Positions 1-8,132 are shown, counted from the stretch's first letter. The stretch: 26,079 bases of DNA from an uncultured Dialister sp. (GCA_900543455.1 UQRR01000021.1:1-26079), one strand, 5' to 3'. Numbers and translations are program-made. Notes: generated by a model from the sequence alone, not told the origin.

Positions 1-42
1 AAAAAAGGACTTTTGATTCGCAAAAATCGAAAGTCCTTTTTT
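1..42. terminator. Bidirectional intrinsic terminator of an off-window gene
   Basis: Bases 1-13 and 30-42 form a perfect 13-bp inverted repeat, extended inward by a few pairs including G-T wobbles. It has an A-run on the left and a T-run on the right, so it could end transcription in either direction. The gene it serves lies outside the window. Confidence 0.85.
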
Positions 43-201
43 GTGTTCATGGAGCTATTATTTCACAGCCCCTTTTTTCGCATGTAACGAATACTATATG
101 GAATCGCGCTGACTATTTTGAAACGTGGTCTTGACGGCCGGCTTCATTATATTTTTCTTTCGTGGGACCCGTTCACGCAAGTGGCTATCTAGCGCTGACT
201 A

Positions 202-210
202 TGGTAAAAT
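202..210 (+). promoter_or_regulatory. Extended -10 promoter candidate for the cobU operon
   Basis: TGG followed by TAAAAT (205-210) fits an extended -10 element. The base run 17 nt upstream is a poor -35, as is common for extended -10 promoters. It lies about 70 bases before the cobU start. A direct repeat of 11 bases (106-116 and 192-202) abuts it. The rest of 43-279 shows no gene and no B12 riboswitch signature. Confidence 0.4.
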
Positions 211-217
211 ATAACGG

Positions 218-258
218 TAAATGCCCTGAAGGGACAAAGATAAATGCCCCGAAGGAAC
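218..258 (+). repeat. Tandem 18-nt repeat in the cobU leader
   Basis: Bases 218-235 and 241-258 are two copies of an 18-base unit differing at two positions, 23 bases apart. Each has a CCC-GAAGG-type core able to form a very short hairpin. They sit between the predicted promoter and the cobU ribosome binding site, so they would be in the mRNA leader. Function unknown. Confidence 0.6.
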
Positions 259-279
259 GAAAAATGAGGTGATGAGGAA

Positions 280-870
280 ATGAAGAATCAAATTTTTCTG
301 GTTTTGGGCGGCGCGCGCAGCGGGAAAAGTGAATTTGCGGAGAAGCTGATGTATCATTCTGCAGGGAAAAGGAAGGGATACATCGCCACCAGCCAGATCT
401 TTGATGATGAGATGAAGTATCGTGTCATGCTTCATCGCGAGAGGCGGCCGGCTGACTGGAAGACTTTTGAGGTCATGCACGAGGCGGGGCCGATGATGGA
501 TGAAATCCTCGCCGGCGCTGATGACATTCTTTTCGACTGTCTGACCATGTATGTGAATAACCTTCTGATGGATCATATGAAGGGGATCACAGTGGAGACA
601 TTGGGGGTGGAAGATCTGACGACGCTCCAGAAAGCACTGGAGAAGGATCTGGATCGTATGTTTGATTCGATTTCCAAAGTCACTGATAAAGAGATCATTT
701 TTGTTTCCGATGAGCTGGGCATGGGCATTGTTCCGGCCAATGCCATGAGCCGGGTATACAGGGATCTTGTCGGTCTGGCGAATCAGTATATCGCAAAGCG
801 TGCTGACAAGGTATATCTGTCCGTGGCAGGAATTACCATTGAACTCAAAGAAAGAGGAGTGGAGTTATGA
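280..870 (+). CDS. cobU: Adenosylcobinamide kinase / adenosylcobinamide-phosphate guanylyltransferase
   Basis: This bifunctional cytoplasmic enzyme phosphorylates adenosylcobinamide and then transfers GMP from GTP to form adenosylcobinamide-GDP, the activated intermediate for nucleotide loop assembly. The 196-aa length is normal for CobU/CobP. The P-loop GGARSGKS spans residues 10-17. The family segment around residues 41-63 ends in LHRERRPADW, where His52 is the likely guanylylated histidine by analogy with Salmonella CobU. The ribosome binding site is GAGGTGA at 266-272, 7 bases before the ATG. The stop overlaps the cobQ start (867-870), so the two are translationally coupled. It is the first gene of a late-step B12 operon. 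Confidence 0.97.
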   Translation: MKNQIFLVLGGARSGKSEFAEKLMYHSAGKRKGYIATSQIFDDEMKYRVMLHRERRPADWKTFEVMHEAGPMMDEILAGADDILFDCLTMYVNNLLMDHMKGITVETLGVEDLTTLQKALEKDLDRMFDSISKVTDKEIIFVSDELGMGIVPANAMSRVYRDLVGLANQYIAKRADKVYLSVAGITIELKERGVEL

Positions 871-2402
871 TGATAAAAATCGCAAAAAGAGTCATGTTTC
901 AGGGAACCAGTTCTCATGTAGGGAAAAGCATCCTGTGTACGGCGTTTTGCCGCATTCTGACGCAGGATGGGTATAATACCGCTCCATTCAAAGCGCAGAA
1001 TATGGCGCTGAATTCCTATGTCACCCGTTCCGGCGGGGAAATCGGACGTTCGACAGTCGCGCAGGCGGAAGCAGCGGGTGCAGATCCGATCGTACAGATG
1101 AATCCGGTCCTTTTGAAACCGACGGGCAATTCCTGCTCGCAGGTCATTCTTCTGGGACAGTCGGTCGGTAACTACAGTGCTTCTGACTACCAGAACAAGT
1201 ACAGCCAGCAGGCATGGGCGAGTGTAAAGGAAGCCCTCGCCTATATGGAGACGCATTATGATGCGCTGGTCATCGAAGGGGCTGGCAGTCCGGCGGAAGT
1301 GAATCTGAAGAAAAATGATATCGTCAATATGCGTATCGCCAAAGAATGCCATGCGCCGGTTTTCCTGATCGCAGATATTGACCGCGGCGGTGCACTCGCT
1401 TCGATCGTCGGCACGCTGATGCTGCTCGATGAGGATGAGAGAGCTCTCGTGAAAGGGCTCATTATCAATAAGTTCAGGGGAGATATCACCCTGCTTGAAC
1501 CGGCGCTGACCTTCCTCAAAGAAAGGACAGGTGTTCCGGTCCTGGGTGTCATTCCTTACCTCGACAAGCTGGGCATCGACGATGAGGACTCGGTCTCCCT
1601 GCAGGATATGCCGAGCGACCATGTGATGAGAGATATTCACATCGCTGTCATGCAGACTCCGAAGATTTCGAATTTTACCGACTTCGATGCGCTGAATCAT
1701 GAACCGGATGTGAATGTCCGCTTTGTCCAGCAGGGGGATATGATCGGTCATCCGGATCTCATCATGCTGCCGGGCAGTAAGAATACGACGGAAGACCTGC
1801 TGTACCTGAAGCGGCAGGGCTATGCGAAGGAGATCTGCGAGCTGGCAGAAGAGGACGTACCTGTCATCGGGATCTGCGGCGGTTACCAGATGCTTGGTGA
1901 AAAGGTCTGTGACCCGCTTCACGTGGAAAGTGAAAATGATGAAGTCGAAGGGCTCGGCCTTCTGCCCTATGAAACTTCGATGCATGGCAAAAAGAATACC
2001 TATCAGGTGCTCTTTGACTGCGAGGAGCTGCCTTTCCTCGATATGAAATTCTCCGCCAAGGGCATGCGCGGGTATGAGATCCATATGGGGGAGACGACGC
2101 TCACCAAAGAGGCACAGTCCCTTTTCCATATCACGCAAAGAAGCGAAGCGCCGGTCGATCTGATGGACGGATTCATCAATGAAAAACACAATGTCTTTGG
2201 CACCTACTGCCATGGCATATTCGATAATGATGAGATCCGCCGCGCCGTCATCAATGCGCTCCGCCGGAGAAAGGGACTCGAAGATCTGCCGATCCAGTTC
2301 CGCTACAGAAAGTACAAAGAGTCGGAATTCGACCGTTTGGCGAATACTGTCAGAAAGAACTTCGACATGGACGCCTTCTATAAGATTCTGGAGAATGAAT
2401 AA
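867..2402 (+). CDS. cobQ: Cobyric acid synthase (glutamine-hydrolysing)
   Basis: CobQ/CbiP makes the ATP- and glutamine-dependent amidations of adenosylcobyrinic acid a,c-diamide to give adenosylcobyric acid. The 511-aa protein has an N-terminal dethiobiotin-synthetase-like ATP domain with a GTSSHVGKS loop near residue 13. It also has a C-terminal class I-like glutaminase domain with the nucleophile in GICGGYQ (Cys337) and the partner His449 in TYCHGIF. AGGAG at 854-858 precedes tandem ATG codons at 867 and 870, and either could be used. It overlaps cobU by 4 bases and abuts cbiB directly. It is complete with no odd features. Confidence 0.97.
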   Translation: MMIKIAKRVMFQGTSSHVGKSILCTAFCRILTQDGYNTAPFKAQNMALNSYVTRSGGEIGRSTVAQAEAAGADPIVQMNPVLLKPTGNSCSQVILLGQSVGNYSASDYQNKYSQQAWASVKEALAYMETHYDALVIEGAGSPAEVNLKKNDIVNMRIAKECHAPVFLIADIDRGGALASIVGTLMLLDEDERALVKGLIINKFRGDITLLEPALTFLKERTGVPVLGVIPYLDKLGIDDEDSVSLQDMPSDHVMRDIHIAVMQTPKISNFTDFDALNHEPDVNVRFVQQGDMIGHPDLIMLPGSKNTTEDLLYLKRQGYAKEICELAEEDVPVIGICGGYQMLGEKVCDPLHVESENDEVEGLGLLPYETSMHGKKNTYQVLFDCEELPFLDMKFSAKGMRGYEIHMGETTLTKEAQSLFHITQRSEAPVDLMDGFINEKHNVFGTYCHGIFDNDEIRRAVINALRRRKGLEDLPIQFRYRKYKESEFDRLANTVRKNFDMDAFYKILENE

Positions 2403-3383
2403 GTGAGCGGGCTTCTTACTTCCATCACAGAAGCAGCGATCCCTTTCGCCTCTCTTGTGGTGGATACGGTCTATGGCGATCCGCGCTCGAAATGGCATCC
2501 GGTGGTACTTATCGGGAATCTGATTTCCTTCTATGAGAACCACCTGTACCCGGAGAAAAAGACGTCCGATGGAAATATGTTTCTTCGCGGGATGCTGACA
2601 GTGCTGCTCGTGCTGCTTACCGTAGGTCTTCTGACGGCTTTTCTGATTTACTTAGGGCATCTTGGCGGTCTGTGGCTCTATGCAGCCATCAGCACCGTTG
2701 TCCTTTATTTCACGATGACGCCGCGCGCGCTTGCCAGAGACGGTCTGGAAATTTACCATCTTCTCAAAGATGAAAAGGATCTCGTGACCGCAAGAAAACG
2801 GCTGAGCTGGATCGTCGGCCGGGATACAGAGAATCTGGATGAAAGCAATATAGCGCGCGGCACGATCGAGACGATCGCAGAGAATACGACGGACGGGATC
2901 ATTTCTCCACTCTTTTATTTTCTGCTTTTCGGTCCGGTGGGCGCGATGGTTTATCGCGCAGGAAATACGATGGACTCTATGCTCGGCTATAAAAATGACC
3001 GTTATCTCTTTTTCGGACGCTTTGCGGCACGCCTCGATGATGTGCTGAACTATATCCCGGCGCGTATCACTTTCCTGCTCTTTGTGGCAGCGGCATTCCT
3101 TTTACGTCTGGACTGGCGTCATGCCGTGGAGATCTGCCTGCGTGATGCGAAGAAACATCCGAGCCCCAATGGCGGCTATGCGGAAGCGACGGTCGCCGGT
3201 GCGATGCATGTGCAGCTCGGCGGTTATAACTACTATGAAGGGAAACCGGAATTCCGTGAATACATGGGGGATGCCGAGATCCCCCTGAAGTCGGACCACA
3301 TCATGACTTCGATCATGATGATGTACGGTGCGACGATTCTTTTCATTGCGCTTGAGACGGTGCTGATTTATATCTTCTGGTGA
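2403..3383 (+). CDS. cbiB: Adenosylcobinamide-phosphate synthase
   Basis: CbiB (CobD in Pseudomonas naming) is a multi-pass membrane protein that joins aminopropanol phosphate to adenosylcobyric acid. The N-terminus shows the family signature: Asp21, GDP at 25-27 and the WHPVVLIG stretch at 31-38. Later it has the conserved NTTDGIISPLFY-type region and a central Tyr-Arg-Ala-Gly-Asn-Thr block. It starts at GTG immediately after the cobQ TAA. The ribosome binding site GGAG (2390-2393) lies inside the cobQ 3' end, 9 bases from the GTG. Its 326 aa are typical. The substrate amine is made by PduX and CobD, encoded just downstream. Confidence 0.95.
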   Translation: MSGLLTSITEAAIPFASLVVDTVYGDPRSKWHPVVLIGNLISFYENHLYPEKKTSDGNMFLRGMLTVLLVLLTVGLLTAFLIYLGHLGGLWLYAAISTVVLYFTMTPRALARDGLEIYHLLKDEKDLVTARKRLSWIVGRDTENLDESNIARGTIETIAENTTDGIISPLFYFLLFGPVGAMVYRAGNTMDSMLGYKNDRYLFFGRFAARLDDVLNYIPARITFLLFVAAAFLLRLDWRHAVEICLRDAKKHPSPNGGYAEATVAGAMHVQLGGYNYYEGKPEFREYMGDAEIPLKSDHIMTSIMMMYGATILFIALETVLIYIFW

Positions 3384-3387
3384 TTTC

Positions 3388-4137
3388 ATGAATGCTTTTT
3401 TAGTGGGTCTGCAGTTTCTGACCCGTATCCATATTTCCGACCGCACCGTATGGAATGATGAGGAATTCGGGAAAAGCGTCACCTGGTTTCCTGTGATAGG
3501 ATGGATCATCGGCGCTTTTATGTGCCTTATCTATTTCTTGATGAAGCCGCTGGGGGTGCCGCTCTTGACGGGATTCCTTCTGGTGGTGGGCGAGCTCTTC
3601 CTCACCGGGGGGACACTCGCCGACGGGCTGATGGATTCTTCGGATGGCCTGTTCTCCGGTCGCTCAAAGGAACGCTGTCTGGAAATCATGAAGGACAGTC
3701 TTATCGGTTCTTTCGGGATGCTGTCCATTCTGATCTTTGTGCTGGTGGAAACGCTTTCGCTTGGCTCAGCAGACGCGCCGCTCTATCTCGTTCTCATAGC
3801 GATGCCGACGCTGGGGCGGCTCAATATGGTGATTTCCATCTGTGAGTATCCCTATGCCCGTCCGTACGGCATGGGAAAAGCGTTTGCCGCCTATCGCGAG
3901 AAGTATGCACTGGAGAAAGCCTTTGTGCTCTCGCTTCTGCCCGCACTTTATTTCGGATGGACCTATCTTCTTTTGGCAGGGGCTGCCATCGCGATCGGGC
4001 TCAAGTTGAACAGTTGGGTCGTCAAGAAAATCGGCGGCACGACAGGAGATACCTATGGATTTGTCACCGAGCTCACAGAAGCCTTTCTGGCTCTGCTTTT
4101 CGTCATTCTCACAAGGGGGCAGGTATGGCATATGTAG
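3388..4137 (+). CDS. cobS: Adenosylcobinamide-GDP ribazoletransferase (cobalamin 5'-phosphate synthase)
   Basis: CobS is an integral membrane enzyme that joins adenosylcobinamide-GDP with alpha-ribazole (phosphate) in the last assembly step. The diagnostic motif is at residues 79-110: DGLMDSSDG, then GRSKER and IMKDSLIGSFG. It matches the Asp-rich, metal-binding CDP-alcohol-transferase-like signature of the family. Several hydrophobic spans surround it (about residues 32-70, 108-135, 180-205 and 225-245). The length of 249 aa is typical. It begins 4 bases after the cbiB stop and ends in TAG, overlapping pduX by 13 bases. CbiB and CobS probably work together at the membrane. Confidence 0.96.
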   Translation: MNAFLVGLQFLTRIHISDRTVWNDEEFGKSVTWFPVIGWIIGAFMCLIYFLMKPLGVPLLTGFLLVVGELFLTGGTLADGLMDSSDGLFSGRSKERCLEIMKDSLIGSFGMLSILIFVLVETLSLGSADAPLYLVLIAMPTLGRLNMVISICEYPYARPYGMGKAFAAYREKYALEKAFVLSLLPALYFGWTYLLLAGAAIAIGLKLNSWVVKKIGGTTGDTYGFVTELTEAFLALLFVILTRGQVWHM

Positions 4138-4979
4138 TTAGCTCGCCAGGTTCCTGCGGCGAATTCATACAGGGCTATACAGAGGGGGCTTCCTTCATGG
4201 TGACCTGTCCTATCAATCGCTATGCGATGGCTCTGGTGGATGACAAAGCCGATGATGCACTTCCCGACAAAGCAGAGGAAGCGGTGAAGAAGACGCTGGC
4301 TTATCTTGGAGAGACGGACCGGCCGTCCGTGCGCCTGATTTCCTCGATACCGAAAGGGAAGGGGCTTGCTTCGAGTACGGCAGATATCAGTGCTGTCGCA
4401 CAGGCCGTTGCGCTTTCCTTCGGCAGGAAGCTGTCGATGGAGGAGATCGCCCACATTGCGCTCTCTATAGAGCCCAGCGATGCGACTTTCTTCGAAGGGA
4501 TCGTGCAATTCGACTACCGGGAAGGGAAAGCGATCCGTTCTCTCGGGCTCTCACCGGCGATGGATATTCTCATCTATGACTGCGGAGGAGAAATCGACAC
4601 GATGTCTTTCAATTCGCGGGAAGACCTCATCGCTTTGCAGAAAAGCAATGAAAAGGATATTGCGCGTGCTCTTCGTCTCTTCGAGAAAGGCATCGCTGAA
4701 AAATCCATCGACCTCATAGGCGAGGCGGCCTCTATCTCTGCTTTCTGCAATCAGAAGATCCTGTATAAAAAGCAGCTTTCTGATTTTCACAGGGTCGGTC
4801 TTTCCCTCGGCGGGAAAGGGGTCATCTGTGCGCACAGCGGGACTGTCCTGGGACTGATTCTGCCGCCGGGCATGGAGGCGCTGCCTCTTCGGGAAAAGCT
4901 GGAGGAAGCAGTCGATGGCATCACCTTCCTTGATCTGGTGAGCCTCACCAATCGCGGTATGCAGGTAGAAAAAATCTAA
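4125..4979 (+). CDS. pduX: L-threonine kinase, GHMP family
   Basis: PduX phosphorylates L-threonine to L-threonine-O-3-phosphate, which CobD then decarboxylates to the aminopropanol phosphate of the nucleotide loop. The GHMP-kinase ATP motif PKGKGLASSTADI is at residues 76-88. The N-terminus carries SSPGSCGEF, typical of the PduX branch. The frame stays open upstream to 3957, but I place the start at ATG 4125 because AGGGGG (4114-4119) precedes it and the conserved N-terminus begins there. This gives 284 aa. It overlaps cobS by 13 bases. Placement between cobS and cobD supports a role in B12 synthesis rather than homoserine phosphorylation. Confidence 0.9.
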   Translation: MAYVVSSPGSCGEFIQGYTEGASFMVTCPINRYAMALVDDKADDALPDKAEEAVKKTLAYLGETDRPSVRLISSIPKGKGLASSTADISAVAQAVALSFGRKLSMEEIAHIALSIEPSDATFFEGIVQFDYREGKAIRSLGLSPAMDILIYDCGGEIDTMSFNSREDLIALQKSNEKDIARALRLFEKGIAEKSIDLIGEAASISAFCNQKILYKKQLSDFHRVGLSLGGKGVICAHSGTVLGLILPPGMEALPLREKLEEAVDGITFLDLVSLTNRGMQVEKI

Positions 4980-4995
4980 TCGATACATTATAATG

Positions 4996-5027
4996 AAAGC
5001 ACGGACTCGATGGAGTTCGTGCTTTTT
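4996..5027 (+). terminator. Intrinsic terminator or attenuator between pduX and cobD
   Basis: Bases 4996-5008 and 5013-5025 pair over 13 positions with one G-T wobble around a GATG loop, followed by a short T-run to 5027. It lies inside the cob cluster, so it may lower read-through into cobD-cobC. TATAAT at 4989-4994 just upstream looks like a -10 but lacks a good -35. Confidence 0.7.
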
Positions 5028-5071
5028 GTGTACGGAATAAGTAAAATTGATTTATAAAGGACCATTTCACT

Positions 5072-6151
5072 ATGTCTATCAAATCATCCCGCCATGGGGG
5101 CGATGTCTTTGGTCTCTCCGAAGAGGAGCAGGACAAAGTCTTCGATTTCAGTATCAATATCAATCCGCTCGGCCTGTCTCCCAAGGGAAGAGAAGCGCTC
5201 ATGGCGCACTGGGAAAAAGAGACGCTCCGCTATCCGGATGTGGAGTGCCGCGCGCTGAAGAAAAGCCTTTCTATTCGTTATGGGATCTCGGAAGAATCAA
5301 TGGCACTCGGAAATGGGGCGACTGAGCTCATGTACAAACTCGTCGAGCTTCTTCATCCGAAGAAAGTGATCGTTCCGGCACCATCCTTTTCAGAGTATCG
5401 TCTTTCTGCTGAGGCGGCGGGCTGTCCGGTGGACAGCTTTCTTCTCAAGGCGGATCAGGGATTTGTACTTCCTTTAGAGGAGATCGAGAAGAAACTTTTT
5501 CCGCATTCTTTGATCTACCTCGGCCACCCCAATAATCCTGACGGACAGATGCTTTCTCCATCGGAGTTCGAGGCCGTTCTCTGTTTGGCAAAGAAAAAAG
5601 AGAGCTTCCTCATCATTGATGAATCCTTCATTGATTTTGTGGGGGATGATGTATCCTATCGGCACGTTCTTGTGAATGAAACCTGCGGAGCGGTCGTGAT
5701 GTCTCTCACAAAATTCTATGCAGTGCCAGGGCTTCGCATAGGTGCTGCTTATCTTCACCCTACGCTGGCGGAGAGATTGCAGGATACGCTGATTCCGTGG
5801 AATGTGAATGGCCTTGCGCAGTCCTACATGACGGCAGCAGCGCAAGACATAGATTATATCAGGAATAGCAGGGTGTACTGTCAAGCGGAAAGAGAAAAAC
5901 TTTCGGCTGCACTTGATGCTCTTGATTTTGTTAAGGTGCTGCCCGGCTCTGTGAATTTCATTCTCTGCCGGCTCATAGGAAGATATCAGACGGGGCAGGA
6001 GCTGCAGGAGGTACTGATGCCGTATCATATATTGATTCGGCAGTGTGGAAATTATGAAGGACTCGATGAGACTTACTTCCGTGTCGCGGTGCGGACAGAA
6101 GAAGAAAATCGGATTCTCATAGAGGCACTGCGCGCCGTGGAAAAAGATTGA
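5072..6151 (+). CDS. cobD: Threonine-phosphate decarboxylase (PLP)
   Basis: CobD of the aminotransferase class I/II fold decarboxylates L-threonine phosphate to (R)-1-aminopropan-2-yl phosphate, the substrate for CbiB. The 359-aa protein opens with the family's H-GG-DV-like segment and FDFSININPLG. It has the ALGNGATEL cofactor-phosphate loop region, HPNNPDG, the Asp-Glu of IIDESF, and the PLP-binding lysine in SLTKFYAVPGLR (Lys214). Histidinol-phosphate aminotransferase is the nearest confusable family, but the cob context and the adjacent pduX favour CobD. AAAGGA (5056-5061) precedes the ATG. A 92-base gap with a hairpin separates it from pduX. Confidence 0.93.
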   Translation: MSIKSSRHGGDVFGLSEEEQDKVFDFSININPLGLSPKGREALMAHWEKETLRYPDVECRALKKSLSIRYGISEESMALGNGATELMYKLVELLHPKKVIVPAPSFSEYRLSAEAAGCPVDSFLLKADQGFVLPLEEIEKKLFPHSLIYLGHPNNPDGQMLSPSEFEAVLCLAKKKESFLIIDESFIDFVGDDVSYRHVLVNETCGAVVMSLTKFYAVPGLRIGAAYLHPTLAERLQDTLIPWNVNGLAQSYMTAAAQDIDYIRNSRVYCQAEREKLSAALDALDFVKVLPGSVNFILCRLIGRYQTGQELQEVLMPYHILIRQCGNYEGLDETYFRVAVRTEEENRILIEALRAVEKD

Positions 6152-6197
6152 TCTCGGGGACAGACGTTCTCAGAGATCAGACAAGGAGATTACAGCT

Positions 6198-6848
6198 ATG
6201 ATTACACTATATCTTATCCGCCATGGAGAGACAGAATGGAATAAATCAGGGCGTTATCAGGGTTCGACGGACGTTGCGCTCTCCGATATGGGGATGGCGC
6301 AGGCGGAGAAAGTAGCGTCCTATTTCAAGGATATCCCTCTTGACGGCGTGATCACGAGTCCTCTGAAGCGCGCGCGAATCACGGCGGAAGGCATCGCCAA
6401 GTCACATGGCATGGAGCTTGAAATTGTGCCTGCGCTGCAGGAGCTCTGTTTCGGTGACTGGGAGGGGAAGACCTTCAGTGAGATCGATCAGCTCTGGCCG
6501 GGCATGATCAGTGAGATGTATCACCATCCTGACCAGCTGCGGCTCCCTCACGGAGAGTCTTTCCGTGACTGTCAGGTGCGGACGATGGCATTCATGAAGG
6601 AGCTTCTATCCCGCGGGGATCATAAAAGCTATGCCATCGTCAGTCATGGTGCAGCCCTTCGCACGATCATCTGTGCGATGATCGACATTCCGCTCTCGCG
6701 TTCATGGAATATGGGCCTATCCAATGCCAGCATCACGGAGATCCGCCATTTTGTCGGGGAAAACAACATGAATGATATGAATATGCTTTTTTCTTTGAAT
6801 CAGATCGCTCATTTGGCAGATACTGCGACATCGCATCTGCCTAAATAA
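6198..6848 (+). CDS. cobC: Alpha-ribazole phosphatase, histidine phosphatase family
   Basis: This is a phosphoglycerate-mutase-like phosphatase that probably removes the 5'-phosphate from alpha-ribazole phosphate or adenosylcobalamin phosphate. The phospho-histidine motif LIRHGETEW is at residues 6-14 (His9), followed by GRYQGSTDVALSDMG. It has SPLKRARITAE with the second conserved arginine, and a second histidine in IVSHGAALR. The length of 216 aa is usual. The family is broad and its specificity is hard to read from sequence, so the name rests on its place at the end of the cob block. AAGGAG (6183-6188) is 9 bases before the ATG. Confidence 0.85.
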   Translation: MITLYLIRHGETEWNKSGRYQGSTDVALSDMGMAQAEKVASYFKDIPLDGVITSPLKRARITAEGIAKSHGMELEIVPALQELCFGDWEGKTFSEIDQLWPGMISEMYHHPDQLRLPHGESFRDCQVRTMAFMKELLSRGDHKSYAIVSHGAALRTIICAMIDIPLSRSWNMGLSNASITEIRHFVGENNMNDMNMLFSLNQIAHLADTATSHLPK

Positions 6849-6905
6849 AAGCCGTTTGAAAGCTTTGTTTTTTTGATGCATTGATTTTTACAATTTTATA
6901 CTTGT

Positions 6906-6941
6906 AAACACTGCATGAGCTGATGCTCATGCAGTGTTTTT
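6906..6941 (+). terminator. Terminator after cobC
   Basis: A perfect 15-bp inverted repeat (6906-6920 with 6925-6939), a TGAT loop and a trailing T-run. It closes cob block A. The 57 bases between the cobC stop and this hairpin hold only a T-rich stretch and no clear feature. Confidence 0.92.
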
Positions 6942-6971
6942 GCGTCTTAATCAGCTCTTGATTTTTTCAAG

Positions 6972-7000
6972 TTGAAAATCCATACTATACCATTTAAAAT
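6972..7000 (+). promoter_or_regulatory. Sigma-70-type promoter for the lipoprotein gene
   Basis: TTGAAA (6972-6977) and TAAAAT (6995-7000) are separated by 17 bases. An alternative -10, TATAAT, lies at 7006-7011 without a good -35. Either would give a leader of roughly 85-95 bases that includes the hairpin at 7061-7095. Confidence 0.6.
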
Positions 7001-7060
7001 AAAGCTATAATTTAACGATGGAAGCGATCATGGTGGCCGCCTGTGAAGGATATGTTAGAT

Positions 7061-7095
7061 TTCTTTTCCACGATGATACTTCTGTGGAAAAGGAG
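7061..7095 (+). promoter_or_regulatory. Hairpin sequestering the ribosome binding site of the lipoprotein gene
   Basis: Bases 7061-7071 pair with 7084-7094 over 11 positions (one T-G wobble) around a 12-base loop. The right arm contains most of AAAAGGAG (7088-7095), the only good ribosome binding site for the ATG at 7104. The structure would block translation initiation until it is opened. The trigger is unknown. Confidence 0.6.
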
Positions 7096-7103
7096 CAATC
7101 GAT

Positions 7104-8132
7104 ATGAAAAAAATGTGGGCACTTCTTATTTCTGCATGTATTCTGGCAGGTGGGGTCGCTGGGTGTGGGACTCAGGCCGAGCCGCAGGGAACGGTGACGC
7201 AGAAGGTCGCTGAAGCACCTGCGAAACAGGATTTCAAAGCAGTCACCACTGTGAAAAGCGGACAGAAGAATGTCTATGCTGTCGTGAAAGCCATGAATGG
7301 CAACTATTGGAAAAAAGTGATTGCCGGCATGAAAAAAGCAGGGGAGGAGAATGGGGTCAATGTCTATGTAGGCGGCGTCAACAAGGATGGCAATTGGGAG
7401 CTGCAGCGCGCTATGCTGATCGACGCGCAGGCGAAGAAGGCAGACTCCATCATTATCGGCGCGGCTGACAGCATGCGTCTGACCGAGACTACAAAGAATC
7501 TTCGTGCGGATAAGCTGCCGGTCGTCCTTGTTGATACGATGATGAATACGGAAGACTATGATGCGTCCTACATGACAAATAACCTGGCAGCTGGTGCAGA
7601 AGTGGCGAAGAAGATGGTGGAGCTGCTGAAGGAAAGCGGCGTATCGGAAGACGAGGAAATCACCATCGTCATGCATGTCAGCAACCTCGCAAGCCGCACG
7701 ATCTCGGAACGTCTGGATTCTACCATTGCCAACTGGTACAATCTGGCACCGAAGAAATGGAAGATTTCCAAAGCATATCTGATCAATTACGGAGATGAAC
7801 AGACGGCGGGTGAACTGGTGGAAAAGGCCCTTCAGGATAAGAGCGTGAAGGGGATCATTGCCTGCAACAACAGCTCTACGAAGGCGACCATTGCTGCAGT
7901 CATGAAGGAAGGTCGCAAGGATCTAGCTGTCATGGGCTTTGACCTTTCAGAACCGGCTGTGGCAGCTCTAAAAGATGGCAGCTACCATTTCGCGACCATC
8001 GCACAGAATCCGGAGAAGATGGGGTACGAAGCGGTGAAGGCGGCGGCCGATCTTGCCAATGGAAAGGCCGTCTCTGAAAGAGATGTAAATACCGGAATCA
8101 CGGTCATGGATGCAAAGAATTTTAAAGGCTGA
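7104..8132 (+). CDS. RbsB-like substrate-binding lipoprotein, substrate unknown
   Basis: A 342-aa exported lipoprotein: Lys-rich start, hydrophobic segment at about residues 4-18 and a lipobox ending VAGC with Cys21 as the lipidation site. A Thr/Gln/Lys-rich linker of about 30 residues follows. From about residue 50 it has the type I periplasmic-binding fold of sugar-binding proteins (RbsB/Peripla_BP_4 group), with AMNGNYWKKVIAGMKKAGEE at the start, IIGAADS in the middle and VMGFDLS near the C-terminus. No ABC permease or ATPase gene is adjacent, and it is flanked by its own promoter and terminator. Its place between two cobalamin blocks hints at a corrinoid- or metal-related job, but that is only context. 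Quorum-signal or sugar binding is equally possible. Confidence 0.85.
   Translation: MKKMWALLISACILAGGVAGCGTQAEPQGTVTQKVAEAPAKQDFKAVTTVKSGQKNVYAVVKAMNGNYWKKVIAGMKKAGEENGVNVYVGGVNKDGNWELQRAMLIDAQAKKADSIIIGAADSMRLTETTKNLRADKLPVVLVDTMMNTEDYDASYMTNNLAAGAEVAKKMVELLKESGVSEDEEITIVMHVSNLASRTISERLDSTIANWYNLAPKKWKISKAYLINYGDEQTAGELVEKALQDKSVKGIIACNNSSTKATIAAVMKEGRKDLAVMGFDLSEPAVAALKDGSYHFATIAQNPEKMGYEAVKAAADLANGKAVSERDVNTGITVMDAKNFKG

Noticed and set aside
783..2543. Minus-strand ORF of 586 codons opposite cobQ
   Set aside because: It is the antisense shadow of cobQ and its flanks, with no family resemblance. The + strand genes here are unambiguous.
3957..4124. An upstream start for pduX giving 340 residues
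   Set aside because: The extra residues are read from inside cobS, look random, and lack a ribosome binding site; ATG 4125 has one and matches the family N-terminus.
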